Assembly: GCF_018132105.1 (NCBI RefSeq)
Contig: NZ_JWHL01000001.1
Span: 62,001 to 126,000, forward strand
Length of the DNA stretch: 64,000 nt
Reading direction: 5' to 3'
Source of the DNA: Methanocalculus chunghsingensis
GTDB taxonomy: Archaea; Halobacteriota; Methanomicrobia; Methanomicrobiales; Methanocorpusculaceae
Under the pieces are notes generated by a model. The model saw nothing but the letters and a program-made list of their open reading frames with translations. It had not been told where the DNA came from and did no database searches. The position numbers and the translations under genes are program-made. Shown in pieces: positions 53,419 through 63,246 of this stretch (its first letter is position 1; each line of letters begins with the position of its first letter).

Positions 53419-54506
53419 TGAAACTGCTTGAATATGAGGCGAAAGAGGTTTTTTCACAATATGGTATTACAATACCTGCAAGTATCCTGATTCGATCCCC
53501 GGAAGAGGCAGAAGAGGCTTGCCGCTCTGTTGGTGGATCAGTTGCACTAAAGGCGCAGGTTGATGTTGGGGGACGCGGGAAAGCCGGGGGTATCCTGATG
53601 GCAACAACAGATGATGCAGAATCTGTTGCGACAGATCTGTTTGGAAAGACGATCAAAGGACTTCCGGTCCGGGAGGTGCTTGTCGAGGAACGCCTCGCAA
53701 TTGAAAAGGAGTACTTCGTTTCGATCGCGATTGATCGGAGCCGGCGTTCTCCGGTTATACTCTTTGCAGAAGCAGGGGGGGTCGAGATTGAGGCAACCGC
53801 CGGTGAGCAGCCTGATGCTGTACGGAAGGCCCATGTCTCACCCCTCTTCTCTGAGGTTCCCGGATTCATCCTGCGGTATCTGACGAAAGGGTGTGAGAAG
53901 GAGATTGCACCCGTTATATCTTCGCTATATCGAGCGTTTCGTGAGAAAGATGCTCTTCTTGCAGAGATTAACCCCCTCGTCATCACTCCGTCGGGTGTCA
54001 TCGCAGCTGATGCCAAACTGATCATCGACGATAACGCACTGACACGTCAGGGCATTACAGAAAACCGTGATCTCACTGAGCGGGAGGCAAAGGCTGAGCA
54101 GTATGGCTTCTCGTATGTTGAACTCGATGGAACGATCGGTGTCATCGGCAATGGTGCAGGTCTGACGATGTCAACACTTGACCTGATTGCCCATCATCAG
54201 GGATCTGCTGCCAATTTCCTCGATGTAGGTGGGGGTGCCGGTTCTGAGCGGGTTATGCAGGCAGTACAGCTTGTTGCATCTGTTCCGTCCGTCAGGGTCA
54301 TCGTTGTCAATCTTCTTGGTGGTATCACCCGGTGTGATGAGGTTGCCCGTGGTATCCTTGCAGCAGGCGTCTCCCAGAAGGTGATTGTACGGCTTGCCGG
54401 GACGAATGAGACGGAAGGGCGTGCTCTCCTCGAAGGAGCAGGATATATGATGCTGGATACGATGGAAGAGGCAGTTCGTGCCGCGGTATCGGAGGTATCA
54501 GCATGA
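53415..54506 (+). CDS. sucC: Succinyl-CoA synthetase, beta subunit
   Basis: 363 residues with an N-terminal ATP-grasp fold (LLEYEAKEVFSQYGI, LKAQVDVGGRGKAGGI, EINPLVI) and the C-terminal ligase region FLDVGGGA and VNLLGGITRCDEVARGI. It supplies succinyl-CoA for KorDABC, next in the operon. Two adjacent ATGs (53415, 53418) are possible starts. Confidence 0.95.
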   Translation: MMKLLEYEAKEVFSQYGITIPASILIRSPEEAEEACRSVGGSVALKAQVDVGGRGKAGGILMATTDDAESVATDLFGKTIKGLPVREVLVEERLAIEKEYFVSIAIDRSRRSPVILFAEAGGVEIEATAGEQPDAVRKAHVSPLFSEVPGFILRYLTKGCEKEIAPVISSLYRAFREKDALLAEINPLVITPSGVIAADAKLIIDDNALTRQGITENRDLTEREAKAEQYGFSYVELDGTIGVIGNGAGLTMSTLDLIAHHQGSAANFLDVGGGAGSERVMQAVQLVASVPSVRVIVVNLLGGITRCDEVARGILAAGVSQKVIVRLAGTNETEGRALLEGAGYMMLDTMEEAVRAAVSEVSA

Positions 54507-55378
54507 TCTATGGTGATAAGCATACCCGTGTCCTCGTACAGGGTGCAACCGGAAATCAGGGTGCATTTCATATCGACCTGATGAATCAGTATGCCCGCAA
54601 GGTCGGTGGTGAAGGTATCGTTGCAGGAGTGACACCGGGAAAAGGAGGCCGTGAAGTACATGGTGTTCCGGTTTATGACACCGTCCGTGAAGCAGTAGCC
54701 CTGCATGATACCACAGCCTCGGTCATCTTTGTTCCTGCAGGGGCAGCAGCAGACTCGATTATGGAGGCGGCAGATGCGGGCATCGGGACCATCGTTGCCA
54801 TCACCGAACACATTCCTGTCCACGATGTGATGCGGGCGGTTGCGTATGCGCGATCCTGCGGCTCGGCAGTTATCGGGCCGAACTGTCCTGGTCTCCTCTC
54901 CCCGGAGGAATGTAAACTTGGGATTATGCCGGCCCCCCTCTTCAAACGAGGTCCTGTCGGTGTGATATCACGAAGCGGCACCCTCACGTACGAGGTCGTC
55001 GATGAGTTATCCCGTGCTGGTATCGGCCAGAGTACTGTCGTTGGTATCGGTGGCGACCCCATCATCGGTGAAACCTTCGTCGATTGTATTGAGCGCTTCA
55101 GTGCTGATCCGGAGACAAAGGCCGCAATTCTTATCGGTGAAGTAGGTGGTGCACTTGAGATAGAGGGTGCTGAAGCCGCCCTCTCTCTCGGTCTTCCTCT
55201 TGTCGCATACATTGCAGGTGTATCCGCACCAAAGGAGAAGCGGATGGGTCATGCTGGTGCAATCATTGAGGGTGGTGAAGGGGATGCCGAGTCGAAGATC
55301 AGGCGGCTGGAAGCGATGGGCATCACCGTTGCCCGTCGCCCATCGGAACTCCCGGAATGTATCTCTGATCTGCTATGA
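54503..55378 (+). CDS. sucD: Succinyl-CoA synthetase, alpha subunit
   Basis: 291 residues. The CoA-binding VQGATGNQGAFHI, VIGPNCPGLLSPEECKLGIMP and the phosphorylated active-site His in MGHAGAIIEGG are present. It overlaps sucC and the cyclase gene by ATGA. Confidence 0.96.
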   Translation: MIYGDKHTRVLVQGATGNQGAFHIDLMNQYARKVGGEGIVAGVTPGKGGREVHGVPVYDTVREAVALHDTTASVIFVPAGAAADSIMEAADAGIGTIVAITEHIPVHDVMRAVAYARSCGSAVIGPNCPGLLSPEECKLGIMPAPLFKRGPVGVISRSGTLTYEVVDELSRAGIGQSTVVGIGGDPIIGETFVDCIERFSADPETKAAILIGEVGGALEIEGAEAALSLGLPLVAYIAGVSAPKEKRMGHAGAIIEGGEGDAESKIRRLEAMGITVARRPSELPECISDLL

Positions 55379-56181
55379 GTAGCCGGAAAGATGATGTACT
55401 GATGGCAGCAGCCGTTGAACTGGCAGAATCTGTGGATGCAATTGCTATCCTTTCTTTTCTCGATCCTGCCCCGGTTGAGGCTGATGTACCCATTGTATGG
55501 GTCAAGGAGTATCAACCGGATCTGATGATTAAACGGAACATGCAGGAACTTCTCCTTTTCTGCGAACAGCATGTTCTTGATGCCGTTGTCCAGTACCATC
55601 TCAGAACAGAGGTATCATCCGGTAAGATTATTGGTGTATTCCCTTTTGCTATTCTCATTTATGATGTAGGAGAAGGAAAGGATTACCTCGATCTTGCCAG
55701 CTATCGCGATATCGTTGCACCTGAGATACTTCACTCAGCACTCTCTCTTGCTCTTGAGATTGCTCATGAAGGGAGGGAGGGAAGGAATGTCGGAACCGCT
55801 TTCATCATTGGTGATGGCTCATCTCTTCTTTCCCGGTCGCATCAGGCGATATTAAACCCATATGCAGGTCATCCCCTCTCTGTCTGTGATGTCAGAAATC
55901 GTGAGAACTGGGAGAGTGTGAAGGAGTTTGCCCAGCTTGATGGCGTTTTTATCATCACGAAAGAAGGGTACATCGTCGCTGCAGGTCGGTATATCGATGC
56001 GGATGCACGGGGTGTGATCCTTCCGTCCGGCCTTGGAGGCCGCCATATGGCGACTGCTGCCATTACCCGGGATGTTCCCTGCGTTGGCATTACAGTTTCC
56101 GAGAGCGGCGGTCTTGTCCGGGTCTTCCGTGACGGGGTCTGCAGACTGACCCTCAGATCTGAGGTCGCACTAAAAAGATGA
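55375..56181 (+). CDS. dacZ: Diadenylate cyclase (DacZ type)
   Basis: 268 residues. The C-terminal DAC domain shows the catalytic DGV (LDGVFIITKEGYIVAAGRYI; DGA in most cyclases) and the RH motif in GLGGRHMATAAITR, followed by VPCVGITVSESGGLVRVF. The N-terminal ~130 residues form the pyruvate-kinase-like domain typical of archaeal DacZ. The product would be c-di-AMP, a signal controlling osmolyte and K+ homeostasis in archaea. It lies in an ATGA overlap with sucD, an unusual context that ties its expression to the carbon pathway. Confidence 0.85.
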   Translation: MSSRKDDVLMAAAVELAESVDAIAILSFLDPAPVEADVPIVWVKEYQPDLMIKRNMQELLLFCEQHVLDAVVQYHLRTEVSSGKIIGVFPFAILIYDVGEGKDYLDLASYRDIVAPEILHSALSLALEIAHEGREGRNVGTAFIIGDGSSLLSRSHQAILNPYAGHPLSVCDVRNRENWESVKEFAQLDGVFIITKEGYIVAAGRYIDADARGVILPSGLGGRHMATAAITRDVPCVGITVSESGGLVRVFRDGVCRLTLRSEVALKR

Positions 56182-56243
56182 ACAGTGTTATATCAAATCC
56201 GGTCATTTTTTATGTACTGGATGAATCCTGACAGAGGCTTTTT

Positions 56244-57449
56244 ATGAAACGAAACATCAACGTCGTATCACTTACACAGACACCAATTGAAGAACAGCAG
56301 ATTGAGCTTGTTGAGAGGAAATGCATCGGCCATCCTGACAGTATCGCCGATGGTGTTGCCGAAGCGGTCAGCCGTGCGCTCTGCTGTGAGTATGAAACAT
56401 ATTGTGATGCAGTACTCCATCACAACACCGACCAGGGTGAGGTTGTCGCGGGTGCCTCAATACCGTCATTTGGCGGGGGAAAAATTGTCCGTCCGATATA
56501 TCTCCTCCTGACAGGCAGGGCAACGAAGCACTTCGAAGGGCATGTCATCCCAACCGATGCAGTTTCGGTCGAAGCCGCACGGAAATATCTCGCAGAGACA
56601 CTTCCTACCCTGAATATGGAGCGGGATGTCATCGTCGACTGCAGAATGGGTGATGGTTCAACTGATCTCTGTGATGTTTTTAAAACCTGCGGTCAAAATC
56701 TCGTTCCACGCGCCAATGACACATCATTTGGTGTAGGGCATGCTCCTTTCTCTGAAGTCGAGCAGATTATTCTTGCCATGGATAAGGAGATTACGGAAAC
56801 ACTTCGTCCAAAACACCCGATGATCGGCTATGACATCAAGATCATGGGTCTTCGGAATGGTGACAAGATGACCTTCACCATCGCCTCTGCAATGGTTGAC
56901 CGGTACTGCTCATCCATCGATGACTATGTCAATATGACTGCTGTCATGAGTGAGAAACTCCAGTCAGTTGCCGGGAAGTACACCAGCCGGAAGGTCGAGG
57001 TCGCGGTAAATACTGCAGATGATATAGCCAATAATAGTCTCTTCCTTACCGTGAACGGAACCTCCGCAGAGATGGGTGATGATGGTTCTGTTGGTCGTGG
57101 AAACCGGATCAACGGGCTCATCACACCGAACCGGCCGATGAGCATGGAAGCTGCAAGCGGGAAGAACCCGATCAACCATATCGGGAAGATCTATAACCTC
57201 CTCGCCACCGAGATCGCACAGGAGGCCTGCATGAAGGTCGATGGAATCACTGAGATGTACGTCCGTCTCCTCTCCCAGATCGGCAAGCCGATCGATCATC
57301 CCCTCGTCGCCAGTGTCCAGATCATCCCGGAGAAGGGTGTGGATTTCAAGGCAGTCTCCCGTGATGTTGAGGAGATTGTCAATGACAGACTTTCGAATAT
57401 CTCCAGTATCACCGAGAGGGTAATCAAAGGTGAACTCAAGACCTTCTGA
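56244..57449 (+). CDS. mat: Archaeal S-adenosylmethionine synthetase
   Basis: 401 residues, the archaeal MAT type, distinct from bacterial MetK. ERKCIGHPDSIADGVAEAVSR, NTDQGEVVAG, MGDGSTDLCDVF, DTSFGVGHAPFSEVE and GNRINGLITPNRPMSMEAA-like segments are clear. It supplies SAM to methyltransferases, including DphB in this window. The 3' end overlaps hisG by 20 bp. Confidence 0.96.
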   Translation: MKRNINVVSLTQTPIEEQQIELVERKCIGHPDSIADGVAEAVSRALCCEYETYCDAVLHHNTDQGEVVAGASIPSFGGGKIVRPIYLLLTGRATKHFEGHVIPTDAVSVEAARKYLAETLPTLNMERDVIVDCRMGDGSTDLCDVFKTCGQNLVPRANDTSFGVGHAPFSEVEQIILAMDKEITETLRPKHPMIGYDIKIMGLRNGDKMTFTIASAMVDRYCSSIDDYVNMTAVMSEKLQSVAGKYTSRKVEVAVNTADDIANNSLFLTVNGTSAEMGDDGSVGRGNRINGLITPNRPMSMEAASGKNPINHIGKIYNLLATEIAQEACMKVDGITEMYVRLLSQIGKPIDHPLVASVQIIPEKGVDFKAVSRDVEEIVNDRLSNISSITERVIKGELKTF

Positions 57450-58308
57450 TCTGATCAGACTTGCTATCCCGAATAAAGGGAGGATCGCAGATCCGATTGC
57501 CGATGTTATTGAAAAAAGTGGCCTTCATATCAATGGCGGCGGTGATCGGCAGCTTATAGCAAAGACGGTGGATCCGCATATCGAGATCCTCTATGTCAGG
57601 CCCATTGACATACCTGAATATGTTGCACAAGGTGTCGCCGATATCGGAATCACAGGGCGGGATATGGTTGCAGAGCGGGGCTCAGATGTCGTTGAACTAC
57701 TGGATCTCAGGATGGGCAAGGCACGGCTTGTCATTGCTGTTCCTGAAGAGTCAGAGTATGTGACGCTGCAGGATCTCAGTGGCAAAAAGATCGCCACTGA
57801 GTTTCCTGGCATAACACGCTCTTTCTTCAGCGATCATGGTGTTGATGTCAGCATTGTTTCTGTCTCAGGGGCATGTGAGGCGGCCCCACACCTGGGAATC
57901 GCCGATGCCATCGTCGATCTGACGAGTTCCGGAACGACTCTGAAGACTAATCACCTGAGAATCATTCAGGATGTCTTCCATAGCTCAACCTGGCTTATTG
58001 CAAACAGAAGATCGCTTCTTGATCATAAGGAGAAGATCGATGAGATATCCCTCGCTCTTGAGAGTGTAATATCAGCGAAAGGGCAGTGTTACCTGATGAT
58101 GAATATTCAGCGTAACCAGCTCGATGAGATCCGGTCGATCCTTCCCGGTCTCTCCGGCCCGACGGTAATGGAAGTTGCTTCGGATGAAAACCTTGTTGCG
58201 GTTCATGCAGTCGTTGCTGAAGAGCGGATTTATCAGTTGATTAATCTTGTTAAACGCGCTGGTGCAAAGGATATCCTTGTCATGGATGTCCAGCGCATGA
58301 TTCCATGA
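57430..58308 (+). CDS. hisG: ATP phosphoribosyltransferase (long form)
   Basis: 292 residues with GTG start at 57430. No ATG is available nearer the family start LIRLAIPNKGRIADP. GITGRDMVAE, LIVDLTSSGTTLK-like IVDLTSSGTTLKTN and a C-terminal ACT-like regulatory domain (VMEVASDENLVAVHAVVAEERIYQL region) are present, so feedback inhibition by histidine is likely. First committed step of histidine synthesis. Confidence 0.93.
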   Translation: MNSRPSDLIRLAIPNKGRIADPIADVIEKSGLHINGGGDRQLIAKTVDPHIEILYVRPIDIPEYVAQGVADIGITGRDMVAERGSDVVELLDLRMGKARLVIAVPEESEYVTLQDLSGKKIATEFPGITRSFFSDHGVDVSIVSVSGACEAAPHLGIADAIVDLTSSGTTLKTNHLRIIQDVFHSSTWLIANRRSLLDHKEKIDEISLALESVISAKGQCYLMMNIQRNQLDEIRSILPGLSGPTVMEVASDENLVAVHAVVAEERIYQLINLVKRAGAKDILVMDVQRMIP

Positions 58309-59024
58309 TGCCTATGAAAATATTTCCAGCGGTCGATATTCTGGAAGGGCGGTGCGTCCAGCTTGTTGGTGGAAAGCGGGAGACCGAGAAGGCGTACGGC
58401 AGCCCCCTCGCATCAGCGATCAGATGGATTGATGAGGGAGCAACAGCTCTTCACATCATCAATCTTGATGGAGCATTCGGACATGCTCAGGCCAATGTAG
58501 ATGTGATGTATGATCTCGTCAGATCAACAGATGTGTTTATTCAGCTTGGGGGTGGGATCAGATCCGAATCTGATGCTGCCGGATGGCTTAATCTTGGCGT
58601 TGACCGGGTCATCATCGGCACTGCGGCCACTGAGGATCCCGGCATCATCAGGAGGCTTTCAGAGGAGTTTGGATCTGATCGGATTATGGCCGGAGTAGAT
58701 GCCCGTGGAGGCGAGATTGCAACACATGGCTGGGAAAAGACTGCCGGTGATGTCTCTGTCTGGGCAACACGCTTTGAGGAGGAGGGTGCAGGGTCTCTCC
58801 TCTTCACTAACGTCGATGTAGAAGGGCTCTGCGCTGGGATTGCACGTGAGCCGATAGAGAGGGTGATCGGATCAGTGAAGATCCCTGTAGTGGTCTCTGG
58901 TGGCGTCTCAACACTTACAGACCTTCGAATCCTTCTTGAACTTCGTGCAGGAGGTGCTGTTCTGGGATCTGCATTATATCAGGGGTTGATCTCACTCCCC
59001 GACATTCTGAAGGAGATACAATGA
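58305..59024 (+). CDS. hisA: Phosphoribosylformimino-AICAR phosphate isomerase
   Basis: A 239-residue TIM barrel. The catalytic Asp in [16 protein letters not shown], the anion-binding [11 protein letters not shown] and the second-half [13 protein letters not shown] and [12 protein letters not shown] are as expected for HisA. Three ATGs are possible (58305, 58308, 58314). It overlaps hisG and hisB by ATGA. Confidence 0.95.
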   Translation: MMPMKIFPAVDILEGRCVQLVGGKRETEKAYGSPLASAIRWIDEGATALHIINLDGAFGHAQANVDVMYDLVRSTDVFIQLGGGIRSESDAAGWLNLGVDRVIIGTAATEDPGIIRRLSEEFGSDRIMAGVDARGGEIATHGWEKTAGDVSVWATRFEEEGAGSLLFTNVDVEGLCAGIAREPIERVIGSVKIPVVVSGGVSTLTDLRILLELRAGGAVLGSALYQGLISLPDILKEIQ

Positions 59025-59599
59025 GAAGAGCAGATATCAGTCGCAGCACAAAAGAGACCCGCATCTCTGTAAGCTTTGATCCTGATGGTGGTCCCGTATC
59101 GATTGGAACCGGACTTCCTTTTCTCGACCATATGCTTGAGTCGTTCGGCCGGCATGGTCGCTTTGGCCTCTCCGTTGCAGCTGAAGGGGATCTCCATATC
59201 GATCCCCATCATACGGTTGAGGACACAGGGATCGTCCTGGGAATGGCAATACGGGATGCGATAGGAGATGGAAGAGGAATTGGCCGGTTTGCTGATGCGG
59301 CCATTCCCATGGATGAAGCCCGTGCAACCGTCCTTCTTGACTGTGGCGGAAGGGGTTATCTCGTCTTCGAAGGCCATTTTAGCGGAAATGAGACCGGCGG
59401 GATCCCAAATGATCTCTTTGAACATTTCTTCTCGTCACTTGTCCACCAGGCTGGTATCACAGCCCACATCTCTTTCATTGGACGATCAGATCACCATATC
59501 TGTGAGTCGATCTTTAAGGCATTCGGGATTACCCTCAAACGGGCACTTGAAAAGAGTGGCGATGATACAGAGATCCCGAGTACAAAAGGAACGTTTTAA
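59021..59599 (+). CDS. hisB: Imidazoleglycerol-phosphate dehydratase
   Basis: 192 residues. Mn-binding His clusters appear in [11 protein letters not shown] and [14 protein letters not shown], and [17 protein letters not shown] is the family N-terminal motif. It is the monofunctional archaeal form without the phosphatase domain. It ends the plus-strand operon, followed by a T-run. Confidence 0.96.
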   Translation: MRRADISRSTKETRISVSFDPDGGPVSIGTGLPFLDHMLESFGRHGRFGLSVAAEGDLHIDPHHTVEDTGIVLGMAIRDAIGDGRGIGRFADAAIPMDEARATVLLDCGGRGYLVFEGHFSGNETGGIPNDLFEHFFSSLVHQAGITAHISFIGRSDHHICESIFKAFGITLKRALEKSGDDTEIPSTKGTF

Positions 59600-59600
59600 C

Positions 59601-59607
59601 TTTTTTT
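59601..59607 (+). terminator. T-run after hisB
   Basis: TTTTTTT one base past the hisB stop, between convergent hisB and histone genes; fits an oligo-T terminator for the long plus-strand operon. Confidence 0.45.
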
Positions 59608-59621
59608 AAAAGAGGGAAGAT

Positions 59622-59831
59622 TTAAGCCTCGCTCTTTGCTGCGAGTTCGATATCTTCCTCTTTAATGGTCTTTCTTCCTGCGTGAAGGGCATACTGGTTT
59701 GCCTTCTTCGTCAGTTCAGCAATATAGGCTTCAGCCTTCTCGACAAGTGCATCTGCTGCATCGCTTCCGACGCGTTCTGCACCATTCTTCTTTGCAATCC
59801 TTACTACGGCTGCGATTGGTAGGTCTGCCAT
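59622..59831 (-). CDS. Archaeal histone (HMf type)
   Basis: 69 residues, a single histone fold. LPIAAVVRIAKKNGAERVG and YALHAGRKTIKEEDIELA are the conserved regions. It forms dimers and longer polymers that wrap DNA. It has a strong promoter at 59866-59873 and a GGTGG ribosome binding site just before the ATG. Confidence 0.97.
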   Translation of the reverse strand: MADLPIAAVVRIAKKNGAERVGSDAADALVEKAEAYIAELTKKANQYALHAGRKTIKEEDIELAAKSEA

Positions 59832-59865
59832 GTAATTTCCACCATTGAAAGAGTATATTGTTAAA

Positions 59866-59873
59866 TATTTATA
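59866..59873 (-). promoter_or_regulatory. Histone gene TATA box
   Basis: TATAAATA on the minus strand, preceded by a CGAAAG purine-rich BRE-like stretch, about 35 bp upstream of the ATG. This predicts a leader of about 10-12 bases. The rest of the 178-bp gap is AT-rich. Confidence 0.6.
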
Positions 59874-60009
59874 GCTTTCGGAAAAAAAGCGATTTTTTAA
59901 CTTCCATTCCCCTGTTCCTCTGCATTATATGGTTATTCATCACATTGAATATAAAGAATTGAAAAACTTCTAAAAACACTCTATTTATTAAAAAAGGCTT
60001 AATAAACAT

Positions 60010-60759
60010 CTATTTTCTTCTGATGAGATTTTTGGCCAGTCTGATTGCATTTCCAAAACTCTCTGTTGCGCGCGAAGTATCCACGAATGGTACATCGATA
60101 TTTACGACAGGTGCGCCATGTCCGGTGCCCGATCCAAGGAGGATGAGGGTACGGAAGATCAGGTTTCCGGATATCCCATCCGGAGCGATGATGATACCAT
60201 ATTCTCCGACAGCATCTTCGATCAGAATTTCACAATGATCTCCTCCTGTGAGTCGGGCAATGAGTTCTGCTTCGGCAAGGCTCCGGTCAACATCCGGATT
60301 ACGGCCGAGATCACCAAGTCGTCCGCCGGAGAGTATGGCGACTCTTCTGTTCATGCCAATCTGTTCAGCGAGTCTCTTCGCGCTTTGAACAAGATTGATT
60401 CTGGATCTGATGGTTGATCCCTCATCGATACCGACTGGTGTAAGCAGAAACTTTCGTCCATCAACTGTTTCCAGAAGAGCGATTCGTTCGAGATGATCGA
60501 CACCTGATGCATCCCTGAGATACCTCAGAGTGGAGTTTGCTGGCAGTGTTCCCCTGACGGCACCATCAATCTGACCCTGCATCAGGGCATCGATCAGATC
60601 GCTCTCAGGACTGTCTGAGAGCCGGTATGTGATGCCTGGAGACGGTTCCATTGAGCGGGGTGCAAAGACGATCACCCTGGTGCCCTCTGCCGCTGCCCCC
60701 TCAACGGCGTGAATCAGATGCTCATTGGGCTCGGCCAGTCCGATACCGATCTGTATCAT
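60010..60759 (-). CDS. mtxX: Methanogenesis marker protein 4 (MtxX)
   Basis: 249 residues similar to the phosphate acetyltransferase-like MtxX/Mmp4 family found in methanogens. AVRGTLPANSTLRYLRD, LGDLGRNPDVDRSLAEAE, YGIIIAPDGISGNLIFRTLILLGSG and APVVNIDVPFVDTSRA are family-like stretches. Its enzymatic role is not established. It overlaps the Mmp2 gene by ATGA. Confidence 0.88.
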   Translation of the reverse strand: MIQIGIGLAEPNEHLIHAVEGAAAEGTRVIVFAPRSMEPSPGITYRLSDSPESDLIDALMQGQIDGAVRGTLPANSTLRYLRDASGVDHLERIALLETVDGRKFLLTPVGIDEGSTIRSRINLVQSAKRLAEQIGMNRRVAILSGGRLGDLGRNPDVDRSLAEAELIARLTGGDHCEILIEDAVGEYGIIIAPDGISGNLIFRTLILLGSGTGHGAPVVNIDVPFVDTSRATESFGNAIRLAKNLIRRK

Positions 60760-61772
60760 ATCTGGTTACATCCATCGAAGATGCCGATAATTCCGTCAAC
60801 CGAAAAGTCAAAGACGCTTGTCTTCTCTCCCTGATATGTCACGGTCAGCTCCCTCCCATCGGTAACTGTTCCAATCACCTGTGCAGCCATTCCGGCTATC
60901 CGGAACCGTCTGCACACTTCATCGACATGTTCCTGGCTGGATGTTAGAATAAAGCCCATACCCGGATACATTCTGACCCAGTGTTCGAAGGTGATGCCAT
61001 GTTCATGAAGGTCAGGCATGGGGATTGCATGAAGATCAACGATGGCTCCCTTTTTACTCATCTCAAGGAGCATTCCAAGTGTTCCTATGACACCCGGATT
61101 TGAGATGTCCTTGGCAGCGGTGACGAGATTATCCTCCCCAAGACCCTTCATCACATGTATTTGTGTTCTGAGTGTCTCCCCCTCTTTCATCGTAACGGAA
61201 TCCCAGTTCATTGCACATGAAGGGTGAACACGGCCTTTTATATCAATAGCCGCGATAATTGCATCCCCTGTCTGCGCCCTGTCACTGTAAATAATCTCAT
61301 GTAAGCGGGCGGTTCCAAGGATTGCTATATCGATGACATTGTAGGGTGTATTTGGGTGCAGATGACCACCAACGATTGGAACATTAAATCGTGCGGCTGC
61401 ATCGGCCATGCCGCGTGTCACCTCTGCCATCAGCTGATCATCGGTAAAGGAGAGAATATCGACCATTGCCAGGGGTTCACCCCCCATTGCGGCTATATCA
61501 TGGATATTAACAAGAACAGCGCAGAACCCGGCCCAGTATGGATCTGCCTCCATTAATTTATTCCATATCCCGTCTGCTGCGAGAAGGAGGCCGTTTTCTC
61601 CCTGGCGTATGACAGCTGCATCCTCCCCAAACGATGCAACGACATCAGGTCTATCGAGTCGTAAAGAGCGAATAATCTCACCGATGGCGTGTTTTCGTGT
61701 CACGCCTTCGTATTCCCTTACCGCTGTTGCTACTGATTGAGTGGAGCAGTTCTTTGCCACAATAAACACCAA
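60756..61772 (-). CDS. Methanogenesis marker protein 2 (AIR synthase-like)
   Basis: 338 residues of the PurM/AIR synthase fold. SFGEDAAVIRQGENGLLLAADGIW is the nucleotide-binding N-terminal segment. VNIHDIAAMGGEPLAMVDIL, GGHLHPNT and ISNPGVIGTLGMLLEMS follow. Present in essentially all methanogens; exact reaction unknown. The start is uncertain (GTG 61772 or GTG 61763). Confidence 0.9.
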   Translation of the reverse strand: MVFIVAKNCSTQSVATAVREYEGVTRKHAIGEIIRSLRLDRPDVVASFGEDAAVIRQGENGLLLAADGIWNKLMEADPYWAGFCAVLVNIHDIAAMGGEPLAMVDILSFTDDQLMAEVTRGMADAAARFNVPIVGGHLHPNTPYNVIDIAILGTARLHEIIYSDRAQTGDAIIAAIDIKGRVHPSCAMNWDSVTMKEGETLRTQIHVMKGLGEDNLVTAAKDISNPGVIGTLGMLLEMSKKGAIVDLHAIPMPDLHEHGITFEHWVRMYPGMGFILTSSQEHVDEVCRRFRIAGMAAQVIGTVTDGRELTVTYQGEKTSVFDFSVDGIIGIFDGCNQI

Positions 61773-61875
61773 TATCTGATTAGTGACTATGGTTTCTGCC
61801 TCATCTGAGATAATGTATTTGTTCTAACATTGTGATGATCTCACAAGCTATTTTTTATCAGCCCCTCTATAGATC

Positions 61876-63246
61876 ATGACCATGGACTGGGCAGAGAAGT
61901 ACCGGCCACAAAGGCTTGCAGATATTGTCGGCAACACGTCTGCAGTTCATCAACTCCTTGAATGGGCAAAGGACTGGACATCTGACAGGAAACCTGTTCT
62001 CCTCTATGGCAAGCCTGGTATCGGAAAAACATCAGCTGCATACGCTCTGGCCCGCGATCTCGGATGGGAGATTATTGAACTGAATGCAAGCGATCAGCGG
62101 ACAAAAGGTGCAATTGAGAGAATAGCCGGGAGCTCAAGTGTGACTGCCAGCCTCTCTGGTGCCTTGCGAAGACTGATCCTCCTTGATGAAGCCGATAATC
62201 TTGAAGGGAATGCGGATCGCGGAGGGGCAAAGGCGATAGCTGATATCATCCGGCATTCGAGACAGCCGATCATTCTGATAGCAAATGATGCCTATGGGGT
62301 TGCCCCCGAGGTCCGAAAACTCTGCGAACAGGTACAGTTCCGGGCCGTTCCTGCCAGGTCACTTGCCCCGTATCTCAGAGGGATCTGCGCGTCAGAAGGC
62401 TTACAGTGCGATGAGGAAGCGATTCGGATGATCGCTGAAGATGCTCACGGGGATATCCGTTCAGCCCTGAATATGCTCTTTGGAACATCAATAGGCAGGG
62501 ATCATATCGCCCCCTCAGATCTTCATGCCTATCAGAAAGACTCCCGCTCGAGCATATTTGATCTCATTGCAAAGACCATCTCAGGTTCGTCAGATGATCA
62601 GCTCATTCGTCTATCACGTGAGGTTGAAGATACACCTGATGCGGTTATCCAGTGGATCGAGGCGGCAATCTCTCAGCACCGTGAAGGGTGGCGCCGGGCA
62701 TCCGGACTCACTCTCCTCTCCCGCGCCGATCTTTATCTTGGCAGGACCTTCCGCCGTCAGTACTATACCCTCTGGAGGTACGCGTCTGCAATGATGCTCA
62801 TCGGATCAGCAACTGTTTCATCCGGGAGTGGGCTCCGGCCCAGGCTTGCCCCTCCCGGACGGTGGCAGAGGATGGGGCAGGCGCGCAGACAGAAACAGGT
62901 ACGCCTCTCTCTTGAGAACCGTCTTGCAGAAGCATATCATATTCCTCAAAGAACCATCTCTGAAGAGTATCTGACACTCATCTCGAGAATTGCTGATGAT
63001 AATCCATCACAGTGTGTTCGTCTCCTGAATCTTGATGCTGACCAGCTCGGTCTCCTGATACATGATAAGGTGCGTGCAGGGAAGATCATCAAAGAGATGG
63101 AAAAACAGGCGAAAGACGAAGAGAAAAGAAAGAAGGGATCTATAAAGGTAAAAGAGGAGAAAAAAACCCTGGAGGAGAATCCGTCTTCAGAGAGAAAAGT
63201 TCCTGAAAAGAAGCCACCTGCTCAGTCCACCCTTTTCTCCTTCTGA
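61876..63246 (+). CDS. rfcL: Replication factor C large subunit
   Basis: A 456-residue clamp loader subunit. WAEKYRPQRLADIVGN at the N-terminus, Walker A GKPGIGKTS, Walker B LLDEADN and sensor 1 ILIANDAYG are present. The charged Lys/Glu-rich tail ends in a PCNA-interacting QSTLFSF. It loads PCNA with the small subunit. The 3' end overlaps the convergent UPF0146 gene by 25 bp. Confidence 0.96.
   Translation: MTMDWAEKYRPQRLADIVGNTSAVHQLLEWAKDWTSDRKPVLLYGKPGIGKTSAAYALARDLGWEIIELNASDQRTKGAIERIAGSSSVTASLSGALRRLILLDEADNLEGNADRGGAKAIADIIRHSRQPIILIANDAYGVAPEVRKLCEQVQFRAVPARSLAPYLRGICASEGLQCDEEAIRMIAEDAHGDIRSALNMLFGTSIGRDHIAPSDLHAYQKDSRSSIFDLIAKTISGSSDDQLIRLSREVEDTPDAVIQWIEAAISQHREGWRRASGLTLLSRADLYLGRTFRRQYYTLWRYASAMMLIGSATVSSGSGLRPRLAPPGRWQRMGQARRQKQVRLSLENRLAEAYHIPQRTISEEYLTLISRIADDNPSQCVRLLNLDADQLGLLIHDKVRAGKIIKEMEKQAKDEEKRKKGSIKVKEEKKTLEENPSSERKVPEKKPPAQSTLFSF

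Noticed and set aside
53363-54025. Minus-strand open frame opposite sucC
   Set aside because: Ser/Thr/Pro-rich shadow without motifs; sucC is clearly coding.
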